A DNA stretch of 64,000 nt from Streptacidiphilus rugosus AM-16 (GCF_000744655.1 NZ_JQMJ01000004.1:3224001-3288000), one strand, 5' to 3'. Positions 1-8,571 are shown, counted from the stretch's first letter. Notes: generated by a model from the sequence alone, not told the origin. A program made the numbers and translations.

Positions 1-567
1 GCCGCGAGGGTTCCAGCAGTCGAGGTGCTCGTGCTCGTCCCCGAACTCGTGGCTGACGTAATCGGCGAGGTCTTCGCCGTAGTAGATGATGTCCGTGCCC
101 CAGACGGAAAAGACCGGGTGCCCGTGGGTTCCGCGGCCTGCGGGCAGGAACCGGTGTCCGTAGAGGGGCACCAGCTGGGGCACGGTCGCAAGGTGCTGCT
201 CGGCGAGAGATCGCGCCGCCTCGCCGTCGACGGGGCGGACGCCCCACGAGGGGTGCCAGTAGCCGTGTTGGACCGACCTGAGCACGCCGTCCACCGGCCA
301 CCCGAGGCGGTGGCGGAGGTCGTCGGGGTCGGCGCCGCGCCAGTCGGGCCACGGCTGGTCCCAGGTGGCTCCTTCCTGCGGCGGCGAGCTGACCGGCAGT
401 CCGGCCGCGAGGAAGGCACGGTGATCGTCCGAGAACCGGAAACCGTAGGTCTCCTCGATCCGCTCGAACTCCTCGTCGCCGAGCCCCCGCTCGAAGGTGC
501 AGCAGTCGGCCTCCCGCAGGCGGCGGGCCGCTTCGGCCCCGAGCCGGGCCGCGTCAGTGTCGATCAC
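1..567 (-). CDS. SMI1/KNR4-like (SUKH) protein, C-terminus cut by window edge
   Basis: Reading the minus strand from a GTG at 565-567 gives an open frame of 189 codons that runs off the left edge, so the C-terminus is missing. An early stretch with the pattern E..YGFRFSDDHRAFLAAGLP followed by a tryptophan-rich segment is the usual start of SMI1/KNR4 (SUKH) domains. In bacteria these are often immunity proteins or uncharacterised cytosolic proteins. No toxin gene is visible beside it, although its downstream neighbour lies outside the window. The start was chosen because it is the first GTG giving the full domain; no strong ribosome site was seen. Family assignment is moderate and function is unknown. 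Confidence 0.6.
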   Translation of the reverse strand, partial: MIDTDAARLGAEAARRLREADCCTFERGLGDEEFERIEETYGFRFSDDHRAFLAAGLPVSSPPQEGATWDQPWPDWRGADPDDLRHRLGWPVDGVLRSVQHGYWHPSWGVRPVDGEAARSLAEQHLATVPQLVPLYGHRFLPAGRGTHGHPVFSVWGTDIIYYGEDLADYVSHEFGDEHEHLDCWNPRG

Positions 568-716
568 GGCCTGACAGTAGCGTCCCGTCCGGCCGGGATC
601 AGCTGAGTTTCCCCGCGCACGCCCCACGCCACCGGCGTGCGGACGGTCCTCGACGAACGGGACCCTCCGCAGCGGGTGGGCGGGCTGTGCGCGCAGCCGG
701 GGCACTGCGGGGCTCG

Positions 717-1544
717 TCAGCCGACGGCGAGAATGATGATCAGGGCCAGCACGCCGGCGACGATCGGGGCGATGAAAGCCCAGTTCCAGGCGACCTTGAC
801 GTCAGGGGTCGGCGTGTCAGGGTGCCGCTTGTGGTAGGCCTCGGCGACGCCGTTCAGTTCCACGGCAGCCTTGTCGGCCACCGCCTGGGTCGGTGCGGCG
901 GGAGCGGACGGCGCGCCGTACGCGGACGTGCCCTTGCCGCCGCGGGAGGAGAGCTGGCCGCGGTCGCCCGCGGCGATCATGGAGCGGCGGCCGGCACGCT
1001 TGCGCTGGCGCAGGGAGACGGGAATCGCCCAGATCACGAACTTGCGGCCGCCCGCACGCAGCTCCACCGAGAGCTGCGCGGTCACGGACTCGACCGCGCC
1101 CCAGGGGGCGTCGATCGTGCGGAACGGGTTGCGGACCAGCAGCCGCTCGGCGCCCGAGCGGACGACCGGCCAGATCGTGAAGGCCACGACCAGCGGGATG
1201 CCGCCCACCAGCACCGCCGCGGACAGCGCGGGGGCCGTGCCGCCGCCCTTGAACATCGCGTCGATGCAGAGCCAGAGCATGAGCACCAGAATCAGGCCGC
1301 CGCCGGCCACCCCGCCGCCGGAGCGGTAGGTCTTGTCGGCGTAGACGGGCTCCTCCTGCGCCGCAGGCGCGGACGCGGCCGCGGGAGCAGGCGCCGGCTC
1401 GGCCGCAGGCGTCGGCTCCGGCGCGGGCGTCGGCTCCGCCGCGGGCTGGGGCGCGGCTTCCGCCGCGGCCTCGGGCGTCGCAGCCGGAACGCCGTTGTCC
1501 TCGCTGCTGGGGTCCGTGTTCGCACGGTCCGGGGTGTCGCTCAT
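717..1544 (-). CDS. PH-domain-like membrane protein with Pro/Ala-rich N-terminus
   Basis: A 275-residue protein starting at ATG 1542-1544 (MSDTPDRAN). Residues 1 to about 95 are a low-complexity Pro/Ala/Glu-rich tail. Two membrane segments follow (GGGLILVLMLWLCIDAMF, and a second one around VLVGGIPLVVAFTIWPVV), then a PH-like stretch (RLLVRNPFRTIDAPWGAVESV), and a last membrane segment ends the protein (FIAPIVAGVLALIIILAVG). This is the architecture of the PH-domain membrane proteins common next to deoC in streptomycetes. It is divergent from deoC, with a 171 bp shared upstream region that carries the palindromic operator. The open frame extends upstream through deoC antisense, but that extension is a GC shadow. 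Role unknown. Confidence 0.8.
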   Translation of the reverse strand: MSDTPDRANTDPSSEDNGVPAATPEAAAEAAPQPAAEPTPAPEPTPAAEPAPAPAAASAPAAQEEPVYADKTYRSGGGVAGGGLILVLMLWLCIDAMFKGGGTAPALSAAVLVGGIPLVVAFTIWPVVRSGAERLLVRNPFRTIDAPWGAVESVTAQLSVELRAGGRKFVIWAIPVSLRQRKRAGRRSMIAAGDRGQLSSRGGKGTSAYGAPSAPAAPTQAVADKAAVELNGVAEAYHKRHPDTPTPDVKVAWNWAFIAPIVAGVLALIIILAVG

Positions 1545-1684
1545 GGTCACCGATTCTGCCCCAGGTTGGGGCGTTCCCCGCGACCGCGCGGGTCTCGGAA
1601 TGGCATCGGGCCCGGAGGCCCGCCGTGCGCCCCGGCGATCGTCTCGGTCCGGCAACGTCACACGGACGCCCCCCTGACGAAACG

Positions 1685-1696
1685 CTACGCGTGTAG
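1685..1696. promoter_or_regulatory. Palindromic operator upstream of deoC
   Basis: CTACGCGTGTAG, one mismatch from the perfect palindrome CTACGCGCGTAG, lies 14 bp before the GTG and 20 bp before the ATG of deoC. The same element sits upstream of add, deoA and the BMP lipoprotein gene. Its closeness to the start suggests repression, either over the transcription start or just downstream of it. Confidence 0.7.
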
Positions 1697-1715
1697 ATAT
1701 GCTGGATTGGTGAGC

Positions 1716-2687
1716 ATGTCGTCCTCCCCCCTCTCCGCCAGCGGGCTCGCCGAGATCGCCTCCTCCGAGGCGTCCCTGCGTCGCTTCCTGCACGGCCTCC
1801 CCGGCATCGACGCCGTGGGCCTGCAGGCGCGCGCCGCCGGACTCGGCACCCGGTCGATCAAGACCACTGCCAAGGCCTACGCCATCGATCTGGCCATCTC
1901 CATGATCGACCTGACCACGCTGGAGGGTGCGGACACCCCCGGCAAGGTCCGGTCGCTCTGTCAAAAGGCCAGGAACCCCGATCCGGGCGACCCGTCCGTG
2001 CCGCACACCGCGGCCGTCTGCGTCTACCCGGACATGGTCCCCATCGCCAAGGAGGCCCTCGGCGGCGCGCCGATCAACGTCGCCGCCGTCGCCACCGCCT
2101 TCCCCTCCGGCCGGGCCGGGCTGCCGGTCAAGCTGGCCGACACCGCCGAGGCCGTCGCCGCAGGCGCCGACGAGGTCGACATGGTCATCGACCGGGGAGC
2201 CTTCCTCTCCGGCCGGTACCTGGAGATCTACGAGCTGATCGCCGAGATCAAGAAGGCCTGCGTCCGCCCGGACGGTACCGCCGCCCATCTCAAGGTGATC
2301 TTCGAGACCGGCGAGCTCGTCACCTACGACAACATCCGCCGCGCCTCCTGGCTCGCGATGCTCGCCGGGGCCGACTTCATCAAGACCTCCACCGGCAAGG
2401 TCGCCGTCAACGCGACCCCCGCCAACACCCTGGTGCTGCTGGAAGCCGTCCGCGACTTCCGCGCCGCCACCGGTGTACAGGTGGGAGTGAAGCCCGCCGG
2501 GGGTATCCGTACCACCAAGGACGCCATGAAGTACCTGGTCATGGTGAACGAGATCCTCGGTGACGACTGGCTGAGCCCGGACTGGTTCCGATTCGGCGCG
2601 TCCAGCCTGCTCAACGATCTGCTCATGCAGCGGCAGAAGCTGGCCTCGGGCCGCTACTCCGGTCCCGACTACGTGACGGTGGACTGA
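1716..2687 (+). CDS. deoC: deoxyribose-phosphate aldolase
   Basis: A 323-residue class I aldolase that cleaves 2-deoxyribose-5-phosphate to acetaldehyde and glyceraldehyde-3-phosphate, the last step of deoxynucleoside catabolism. The Schiff-base lysine lies in the motif GADFIKTSTGK, the proton-relay lysine in GVQVGVKPAGGIRT, and an aspartate patch in EVDMVID. The ATG at 1716 is preceded in frame by a GTG at 1710, so either could initiate. The next gene starts 5 bp after its stop, so aldolase and aldehyde dehydrogenase are likely made together and the acetaldehyde or another aldehyde handed on. Its upstream palindrome links it to the nucleoside salvage genes further right. Confidence 0.95.
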   Translation: MSSSPLSASGLAEIASSEASLRRFLHGLPGIDAVGLQARAAGLGTRSIKTTAKAYAIDLAISMIDLTTLEGADTPGKVRSLCQKARNPDPGDPSVPHTAAVCVYPDMVPIAKEALGGAPINVAAVATAFPSGRAGLPVKLADTAEAVAAGADEVDMVIDRGAFLSGRYLEIYELIAEIKKACVRPDGTAAHLKVIFETGELVTYDNIRRASWLAMLAGADFIKTSTGKVAVNATPANTLVLLEAVRDFRAATGVQVGVKPAGGIRTTKDAMKYLVMVNEILGDDWLSPDWFRFGASSLLNDLLMQRQKLASGRYSGPDYVTVD

Positions 2688-2692
2688 TCACC

Positions 2693-4132
2693 ATGGCTCA
2701 ACTCTTCGAGTACGCCCCCGCGCCCGAGTCGCGCGCCGCCGCAGGCGACATCGCCTCGACGTACGGGCACTACATCGACGGCGAGTTCGTCGAATCCACC
2801 GGATCCGAGGCGCTGAAGACCGTCGACCCCTCCACCGAGGAGGTGCTGGCCGAGTTCGCCCAGGGCACCGAGGGCGACGTCGACCGCGCCGTCGCGGCCG
2901 CCCGCAAGGCGTTCACCTCCTGGTCGGCGCTGCCGGGCGTGGAGCGCGGCAAGTACCTGTTCCGGATCGCCAGGATCATCCAGGAGCGCTCGCGCGAGCT
3001 GGCCGTCCTGGAGTCGATCGACAACGGCAAGCCGATCAAGGAGACCCGCGACGTCGACCTGCCGCTGGTCGCCGCGCACTTCTTCTACTACGCGGGCTGG
3101 GCCGACAAGCTGGAGTTCGCCGGCTACGGCCCGAACCCGCGCCCGGTGGGCGTCGCGGCGCAGGTCATCCCGTGGAACTTCCCGCTGCTGATGCTGGCCT
3201 GGAAGATCGCACCGGCGCTCGCCACCGGCAACACCGTCGTCCTCAAGCCCGCCGAGACGACTCCCCTCACCGCCCTGCGCTTCGCGGAGATCTGCCGCCA
3301 GGCCGGGCTCCCCAAGGGCGTCGTCAACATCGTCACCGGCGACGGCCGCACCGGCGCCGCGCTGACCGGGCACCCGGGCGTCGACAAGGTCGCCTTCACC
3401 GGTTCGACCGAGGTCGGCCGTGCCATCGCCCGCACCCTCGCCGGCACCCGGACCCGGCTCAGCCTGGAGCTGGGCGGCAAGGCTGCGAACATCGTCTTCG
3501 ACGACGCGCCGGTCGACCAGGCGGTCGAGGGCATCGTCGACGGCATCTTCTTCAACCAGGGCCACGTCTGCTGCGCGGGCTCCCGGCTGCTGGTGCAGGA
3601 GTCCGTCCACGACGAGGTGCTGGAGGCGCTCAAGCGCCGGATGTCCACGCTCCGGGTGGGCGACCCGCTGGACAAGAACACCGACATCGGCGCCATCAAC
3701 TCGGCCGCGCAGCTCGCCCGGATCCAGGAGCTGACGACGGCCGGAGAGGCCGAGGGCGCCGAGCGCTGGTCGCCGTCCTGCGAACTGCCCGCCGCGGGCT
3801 ACTGGTTCGCGCCGACGGTGTTCAGCAACGTCAGCGCCACCCACCGGATCGCGCGCGAGGAGATCTTCGGCCCGGTGCTGTCCGTGCTGACCTTCCGCAC
3901 GCCGGAGGAGGCCGTCGCCAAGGCCAACAACACCCCGTACGGGCTCTCGGCCGGCATCTGGACCGAGAAGGGCTCGCGGATCCTGTGGACGGCGAGCAGG
4001 CTGCGCGCCGGCGTGGTGTGGTCCAACACGTTCAACAAGTTCGACCCGACCTCGCCCTTCGGCGGCTACAAGGAGTCGGGCTACGGCCGCGAGGGCGGTC
4101 GCCACGGTCTGGAGGCCTACCTCGATGTCTGA
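2693..4132 (+). CDS. aldehyde dehydrogenase, catalytic half (ALDH16-like)
   Basis: A 479-residue NAD(P)+-dependent aldehyde dehydrogenase, full length for the family. The general-base glutamate is E259 in LELGGK and the catalytic cysteine is C293 in NQGHVCCAGSR. The cofactor-site motif PWNFPL and the C-terminal motif EIFGPVL are present. It begins 5 bp after deoC and its stop overlaps the start of the next gene in ATG-TCTGA (start 4125, stop 4132). It probably oxidises an aldehyde released by DeoC; acetaldehyde is the obvious candidate by inference. The translational overlap with a catalytically dead partner is notable and resembles the two halves of an ALDH16 enzyme. Confidence 0.93.
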   Translation: MAQLFEYAPAPESRAAAGDIASTYGHYIDGEFVESTGSEALKTVDPSTEEVLAEFAQGTEGDVDRAVAAARKAFTSWSALPGVERGKYLFRIARIIQERSRELAVLESIDNGKPIKETRDVDLPLVAAHFFYYAGWADKLEFAGYGPNPRPVGVAAQVIPWNFPLLMLAWKIAPALATGNTVVLKPAETTPLTALRFAEICRQAGLPKGVVNIVTGDGRTGAALTGHPGVDKVAFTGSTEVGRAIARTLAGTRTRLSLELGGKAANIVFDDAPVDQAVEGIVDGIFFNQGHVCCAGSRLLVQESVHDEVLEALKRRMSTLRVGDPLDKNTDIGAINSAAQLARIQELTTAGEAEGAERWSPSCELPAAGYWFAPTVFSNVSATHRIAREEIFGPVLSVLTFRTPEEAVAKANNTPYGLSAGIWTEKGSRILWTASRLRAGVVWSNTFNKFDPTSPFGGYKESGYGREGGRHGLEAYLDV

Positions 4133-5030
4133 GCCCACGACTGCGCTCCGCCTGGACGTCTACAAGACCTACAAGCTCTACGTGGGCGGCAAGTTCCCGC
4201 GCTCCGAGAGCGGACGGGTGTACGAGGTGACCGACCGCAAGACCGGCGAGTGGCTGGCCAACGCCCCGCAGGGCACCCGTAAGGACACCCGCGACGCGGT
4301 CGCCGCCGCGCGCAAGGCCTTCGGCGGCTGGTCGGGCGCGACGGCGTACAACCGCGGGCAGATCCTCTACCGCGCGGCCGAGATGCTGCAGGGTCGCCGC
4401 GACCAGTACGTCGCCGAGGTCGCGGTGTCGGAGGGGCTGACCGCGAAGAAGGCCGCGCCGCTGGTCGACGCGGCGATCGACCGCCTGGTCTGGTACGCGG
4501 GCTGGACGGACAAGGTCGCCCAGATCGCGGGCGGCGCCAACCCGGTCGCCGGTCCGTACTTCAACCTGTCCACGCCCGAGGCGACGGGCGTCGTCGGGGT
4601 GATCGCGCCGCAGTCCGGCACCGGCCACTCGCTGCTCGGCCTGGTCTCCGTGCTCGCGCCGGTCATCGCGACGGGCAACACGGCGGTCGTGGCGCTCGCC
4701 CCGAACGCCCCGCTCCCCGGCCTCTCGCTGGGCGAGGTGCTGGCCACCTCCGACCTGCCCGGCGGCGTGGTCAACCTGCTCTCCGGCCGCACCGAGGACA
4801 TCGCCCCGACCCTGGCCTCGCACGCCGACGTCAACGCCCTGGACCTCGCGGGCGTCGTCGCCGAGGACGGCCCGGCCTCGGCCAAGGCGCTGGAGACCCT
4901 GGCCGCGGACACACTCAAGCGCGTCCGGCGTCCCGACTCCGCCACGTCCGACTGGACGGCCGCACCGGGCACCGACCGGTTGCTCGCCTTCCTGGAGACC
5001 AAGACGGTCTGGCACCCGATGGGCATGTGA
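4125..5030 (+). CDS. truncated aldehyde dehydrogenase without catalytic cysteine (ALDH16 second-half-like)
   Basis: A 301-residue protein that aligns with the first part of an aldehyde dehydrogenase (YVGGKF start, AARKAFGGWS, VVGVIAPQSG in place of PWNFP, APVIATGNTAVVALAPNAP) and then stops. It lacks the LELGGK glutamate and the catalytic cysteine segment. Sequence quality and codon use match the neighbours, so it is a maintained short protein rather than debris. It overlaps the preceding catalytic gene by 8 bp. In ALDH16 enzymes a full ALDH domain is followed by such a truncated, inactive ALDH domain; here the two lengths add to 780 residues. A structural partner subunit is the likeliest role. 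Confidence 0.88.
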   Translation: MSEPTTALRLDVYKTYKLYVGGKFPRSESGRVYEVTDRKTGEWLANAPQGTRKDTRDAVAAARKAFGGWSGATAYNRGQILYRAAEMLQGRRDQYVAEVAVSEGLTAKKAAPLVDAAIDRLVWYAGWTDKVAQIAGGANPVAGPYFNLSTPEATGVVGVIAPQSGTGHSLLGLVSVLAPVIATGNTAVVALAPNAPLPGLSLGEVLATSDLPGGVVNLLSGRTEDIAPTLASHADVNALDLAGVVAEDGPASAKALETLAADTLKRVRRPDSATSDWTAAPGTDRLLAFLETKTVWHPMGM

Positions 5031-5063
5031 CCACCGGGCTCCGCCCCGCCCGCCGCCCTCCGG

Positions 5064-6587
5064 TCAGCTCACCGCCGACCAGAAGGCGGCGGGCGGCGTC
5101 GCGTTCGAGGCCAGCGTGATCGAGGACGGCAGCGCCGTGGAGTTCCCGGTGGTGTTCTGGAAGAACCGGAACGCGGACGCGGCCAGGTTGAGATTGCCCA
5201 CCGCCCCGCCGGCGTTGCGGCCGAGCGCGGGCGCCCCGGTGAAGCCGGACGCCATCACGCACGCGTAGACGTAGCCGGGGGTCACCACCGTCGGGGTGAT
5301 CGCCACCGACTGCAGCCCGGCTGTCGCCAGGGCCGCGTCGGCGCTGCCCGAGGCCACCAGTGAGGCGGTGGCGCCGCCCGGCTGCGCCACGTACAGGCCG
5401 AAGAAGTTCCGCCCGGCGGTGACCGTGGTCGCCGCCGTGGCCACGTCGAACCAGACCTTGGAAAGGGTGGTGACGTAGCGCACCGGCAGCTTCACGAAGT
5501 AGGCCGTGCCGGAGACCAGGGCGGACCCTGCGGAGATCGCCGCCGGGTCGTAGGCCCAGGCGGTCAGCCCGTGGTCCTCGGCCTGCCAGGTGTTGCCGAC
5601 CACGGCCTTGGTGTGGGCGTAGACGTCCCCGCCGTGGGAGGTCCTGGCGTTCAGCACCAGCGGGGTGATCGCGCCGTTGTCCACGATGTTGGGCGTGAAC
5701 GCCGTGTCGTTCTCGATGGTCCCGCCGATCACCGTCGGCGACAGCACGCCGCTCGCGAAGCGCATGTTGGCGACGGCGTTGTTCTCCAGGTAGGGGTCGT
5801 TCACGGTGGTGGCCACACCGGTGGGCCCGATGTCGATGCCCACCCCCGCCCCGTCCTGCACGTTCGGGGACTGCAGCGAGCAGGACTTCGCGTTGACGTA
5901 GATCCCGGTGCTGGTCGCGTCGGACGTGGAGAGCGAGACCCGGCCGCCGAGCACGTGGTTGTTGTTCGAGCCGTTCGCGAAACGGACCCCGACCGCGTTG
6001 GCCCCGCCCACGGTGATCTGGCACCAGTTGACCCAGTTGTAGTAGGCGCTGCCGCCGTTGACGTCGATGCCGACGTTCGGGGCGCCGGTCGAGCTGCCGA
6101 TCACCAGCCGGGTGAAGTCGGAGTAGACGAAGCTGGTCGCGTCGACGGCGGTGCCGACGGGCGTGCCACTGGTCTGCAGGATGGTGAGGTCGCGGAGGTT
6201 GAAGTGGCGCCGGGTCGTGTCCGCCATCCCGAACAGGGTCGGGTTGACCGTCCCGTCGAAGCGGAGCACGGTGCCCGGGCCCGCGCCCTGCAGGGTGACC
6301 TTGTCGACGGCCGTGATCCTGGCCTGGTTGCACAGGTAGCTGCCGTTCGGCAGGTAGACCACACCGCCGGGGCCCGCCAGCGAGTTCAGCGCCTGCTGGA
6401 TCGCAGCGGTGCTGTCGGTGGCCCCGGTCGGGTCCGCCCCGAAGCCGGTGACCGCGTTGACCCAGTCCGTCACGCCCTGCCCGGTGCTCGCCGCCTCGGC
6501 GGCAGTCGACGGCAGCGCGACACTCAGCGCGGAGAGCCCGGCCGCACCGGCGACCGTACGGGCGAGAAGGCTGCGTCGGCTCGTCAC
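5064..6587 (-). CDS. Tat-exported right-handed beta-helix protein (pectate-lyase-3-like)
   Basis: A 507-residue secreted protein. The start at GTG 6585-6587 follows GGAG by 6 bases and gives a twin-arginine signal (TSRRSLLARTVAG, hydrophobic core, then PSTAAEAAS). The mature part opens with GFGADPTGATDSTAAIQQALN and GGVVYLPNGSYL, the hallmark of Pectate_lyase_3 domains found in parallel beta-helix glycosidases, lyases and phage tailspikes. Asn/Gly-rich helix rungs continue to about residue 340, then a different C-terminal beta-rich region of about 150 residues. The substrate cannot be told from the sequence; a polysaccharide is likely. Another GTG at 6599 would add 4 residues. Confidence 0.8.
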   Translation of the reverse strand: MTSRRSLLARTVAGAAGLSALSVALPSTAAEAASTGQGVTDWVNAVTGFGADPTGATDSTAAIQQALNSLAGPGGVVYLPNGSYLCNQARITAVDKVTLQGAGPGTVLRFDGTVNPTLFGMADTTRRHFNLRDLTILQTSGTPVGTAVDATSFVYSDFTRLVIGSSTGAPNVGIDVNGGSAYYNWVNWCQITVGGANAVGVRFANGSNNNHVLGGRVSLSTSDATSTGIYVNAKSCSLQSPNVQDGAGVGIDIGPTGVATTVNDPYLENNAVANMRFASGVLSPTVIGGTIENDTAFTPNIVDNGAITPLVLNARTSHGGDVYAHTKAVVGNTWQAEDHGLTAWAYDPAAISAGSALVSGTAYFVKLPVRYVTTLSKVWFDVATAATTVTAGRNFFGLYVAQPGGATASLVASGSADAALATAGLQSVAITPTVVTPGYVYACVMASGFTGAPALGRNAGGAVGNLNLAASAFRFFQNTTGNSTALPSSITLASNATPPAAFWSAVS

Positions 6588-6708
6588 TGAAGGCTCCACC
6601 CCGGCGGCGCGGGGCCGCCCTCTGGCGTACTCGATTTCGTTCGATCCCGTGCGATCGGACCGGGGGACGCTACCAGGAGCCTTCCTGGGGATGTCACACT
6701 GGTGCTCC

Positions 6709-7350
6709 GTGAGTACTTCTTCCGTGAACACCGCCCACGTCGTGCTGCTCTGCGGCCCCTCCGGTTCCGGAAAGTCCACCCTCGCCGAGCGCGCCGGCCT
6801 CCCGGTGCTCCAGCTCGACGACTTCTACAAGAACGGCGACGACCCCACCCTCCCCCGTCTCCCCGACGGCAGCGTGGACTGGGACGACCCGCTCTCCTGG
6901 CACTTCGACCGAGCGGTCGACGCGATCCGCGCGCTCTGCGAGGAAGGCTCGACGGACGTCCCGGTCTACTCCATCCCCGCGAACGGCGCCGTAGGCAGCC
7001 GTCGCCTGGAGATCTCCGGCCCGGTCTTCGTCGCCGAGGGCATCTTCGCCGCCGAGATCGTCCGCGCCTGCGAGGCCGAAGGCCTCCTCGCCGACGCGAT
7101 CTGCCTGCGCAACCGTCCGATGACGACGGCCTACCGCCGCTTCCTCCGCGACGTGCGCGAGGCCCGCAAGTCGGTCCCCTACCTCCTGCGCCGCGGCTAC
7201 CGCCTGATGCGCGCCGAGCGCGCCCTGGTCACCCACCAGCAGTCGCTGGGCGCGTACGCCTGCGACGGCCACGAAGCACTCGACAGGCTTCGGTCCGTCG
7301 CAGCACCCCAGGGGCGCGCGGCTGTGCTCGCCGGCGGCTCCGCCGCGTAG
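6709..7350 (+). CDS. uridine-kinase-like P-loop kinase
   Basis: A 213-residue P-loop kinase with Walker A GPSGSGKST near the N-terminus, then LDDFYKNGDDPTLP and the pair DWDDPLSWHFD, a pattern shared with uridine kinases and related nucleoside or small-molecule kinases. GPVFVAEGIFAAE follows as the second conserved strand. GTG 6709 was chosen; an in-frame ATG at 6691 and a GTG at 6724 are alternatives, and none has a strong ribosome site. It stands alone, divergent from the beta-helix gene and followed by an intergenic repeat. Nucleoside phosphorylation would fit the surrounding salvage genes, but the substrate is not proven and the CTACGCGCGTAG operator is absent here. Confidence 0.75.
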   Translation: MSTSSVNTAHVVLLCGPSGSGKSTLAERAGLPVLQLDDFYKNGDDPTLPRLPDGSVDWDDPLSWHFDRAVDAIRALCEEGSTDVPVYSIPANGAVGSRRLEISGPVFVAEGIFAAEIVRACEAEGLLADAICLRNRPMTTAYRRFLRDVREARKSVPYLLRRGYRLMRAERALVTHQQSLGAYACDGHEALDRLRSVAAPQGRAAVLAGGSAA

Positions 7351-7360
7351 ACCCGAGCCC

Positions 7361-7469
7361 GCCAGGGGCGCGAGGAACGGCGCGACAAGCCACCGACATG
7401 CGGATGGTCCTCGACGCGCAGGGCCATCCGCACAGGGGGGTTACTCGCGCGGTTCCTCGCGCCCCTGGC
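7361..7469. repeat. Intergenic palindromic repeat, copy 1 (type A)
   Basis: Perfect 18 bp terminal inverted repeats (GCCAGGGGCGCGAGGAAC at 7361-7378 and its complement at 7452-7469) enclose a partly self-complementary centre with GCGGATGGTCC and GGGCCATCCGC. The whole can fold as a long hairpin. Related copies are at 12307, 22030, 29350, 32020 and 38881. It lies between convergent genes. Confidence 0.85.
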
Positions 7470-7494
7470 GGGTTGCACCTGGCCGAAGGCGAAA

Positions 7495-7536
7495 AGGCCT
7501 GGGCGGCGACGTCCCCCGACGTCGGCGCCCAGGCCT
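7495..7536 (-). terminator. Strong hairpin terminator downstream of sigQ
   Basis: Arms 7495-7513 (AGGCCTGGGCGGCGACGTC) and 7518-7536 pair over 19 positions with one mismatch, around a 4-base loop. It lies 53 bp beyond the sigQ stop codon and may also end transcription arriving from the uridine-kinase side. No long T-run follows, as is usual in actinomycetes. Confidence 0.75.
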
Positions 7537-7589
7537 CGTGCTGCTGCGGACCACCCCCGTGCCCGCAGCATCCCCCCTCGATAAAGTCC

Positions 7590-8384
7590 TTACGCGACCA
7601 GCTCGCCGAAGGCGTGTCCCAGGTCGCCGTCCTGCGAGGCCAGCGTCTCGTCCTCGCGCAGCCGGCGCAGTGCGCGCCAGATGCTGCTCTTGACCGTGCC
7701 CACCGAGATGCCGAGCACGTCGGCGATCTCCGGGTCGGTCTTGCCCTCGTAGTAGCGCAGCACCAGCATCGTCCGCTGGTTCTCCGGCAGCTTCGCCAGC
7801 GCCTGCCACAGCACCGCGCGCAGCTCCGTGCCGCCCATCGCGTCGCTGTCGCCGACCGTCTCCGGCATCTCCTCGGTCGGGTACTCGTTGACCTTGCGCC
7901 GCCGCCAGGCGGAGATGTGCAGGTTGGTCATGGTGCGGCGCATGTAACCGCCGACCGCGGCCTTGTCGGAGATCCGGTCCCAGGCCCGGTACGTGCTGAA
8001 GAGCGCGCTCTGCAGCAGGTCCTCGGCCGCGTAACGGTCACCGGTGAGGTGGTACGCGGTCGCGTACAGGGAGGCGCGGCGCTCTCGCACGTACGCGGTG
8101 AATTCGTCCTCCACCTGCGACAGGTGCGTCCCCGTCGCCGCGTCTCCCTGTACCGCCTCGGCCGTCGGCTCCCCCACCTGCCGGCCGTTCCCCGTCCCCC
8201 CGGGCAGTGCGCGCAGCCGCAGCGTCATCGTGCTGCCGGAGTCCATGGAACCGACCGGTCCCCCCTGGCGTCCGATTCCATGAACGTGCTGCTTGGTGCC
8301 GTAGGACGCCGTACGAACGGAGTACAGCGGCTGAGGCAGGGTCGCGGCGGCCTTGGCGGCCTGGGCCTCGATGACTGCGTTCAT
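7590..8384 (-). CDS. sigQ: SigE-family RNA polymerase sigma factor, SigQ orthologue
   Basis: A 264-residue ECF-type sigma factor. After an N-terminal extension of about 80 residues come region 2 (RRASLYATAYHLTGDRYAAEDLLQ) and region 4 (LAKLPENQRTMLVLRYYEGK then GISVGTVKSSIWRALRRLR). The ATG at 8382-8384 follows GAGGGAG with 8 bases of spacing; an upstream start at 8441 is possible but has no better site. It is divergent from afsQ1, the arrangement of sigQ-afsQ1-afsQ2 in S. coelicolor, where SigQ counteracts AfsQ1-dependent antibiotic production. The intergenic region has an AfsQ1-type direct repeat, so AfsQ1 control of this gene is expected. Confidence 0.9.
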   Translation of the reverse strand: MNAVIEAQAAKAAATLPQPLYSVRTASYGTKQHVHGIGRQGGPVGSMDSGSTMTLRLRALPGGTGNGRQVGEPTAEAVQGDAATGTHLSQVEDEFTAYVRERRASLYATAYHLTGDRYAAEDLLQSALFSTYRAWDRISDKAAVGGYMRRTMTNLHISAWRRRKVNEYPTEEMPETVGDSDAMGGTELRAVLWQALAKLPENQRTMLVLRYYEGKTDPEIADVLGISVGTVKSSIWRALRRLREDETLASQDGDLGHAFGELVA

Positions 8385-8492
8385 CGTGTGCTCCCTCGGT
8401 GTCCGGTAGTGCTGGGTTCCGTCGGGCCCCCGTTGGTTCAACCCGACAGAGAAAATCCTGCCTGGGGGTCGTCATGGCGCTGTCCGCCGACT

Positions 8493-8508
8493 GTCACAGG
8501 CGTGTCAC
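8493..8508. promoter_or_regulatory. AfsQ1-type binding site GTCAC-N6-GTCAC
   Basis: GTCAC at 8493-8497, six bases, then GTCAC at 8504-8508. This matches the published AfsQ1 recognition pattern GTnAC-n6-GTnAC exactly. It lies between divergent sigQ and afsQ1, 64 bp before the afsQ1 ATG and about 109 bp before the sigQ ATG. Confidence 0.8.
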
Positions 8509-8571
8509 AGAGGCCCGTGCGCGGGAACAGCGGGGATGCGGCGCTCGATCCGGCGCTGCGCGTAGGCCACA

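Noticed and set aside
717-2288. Long N-terminal extension of the PH-like membrane protein
   Set aside because: The extra codons run antisense through deoC and its operator; the ATG at 1544 gives a complete family-like protein.
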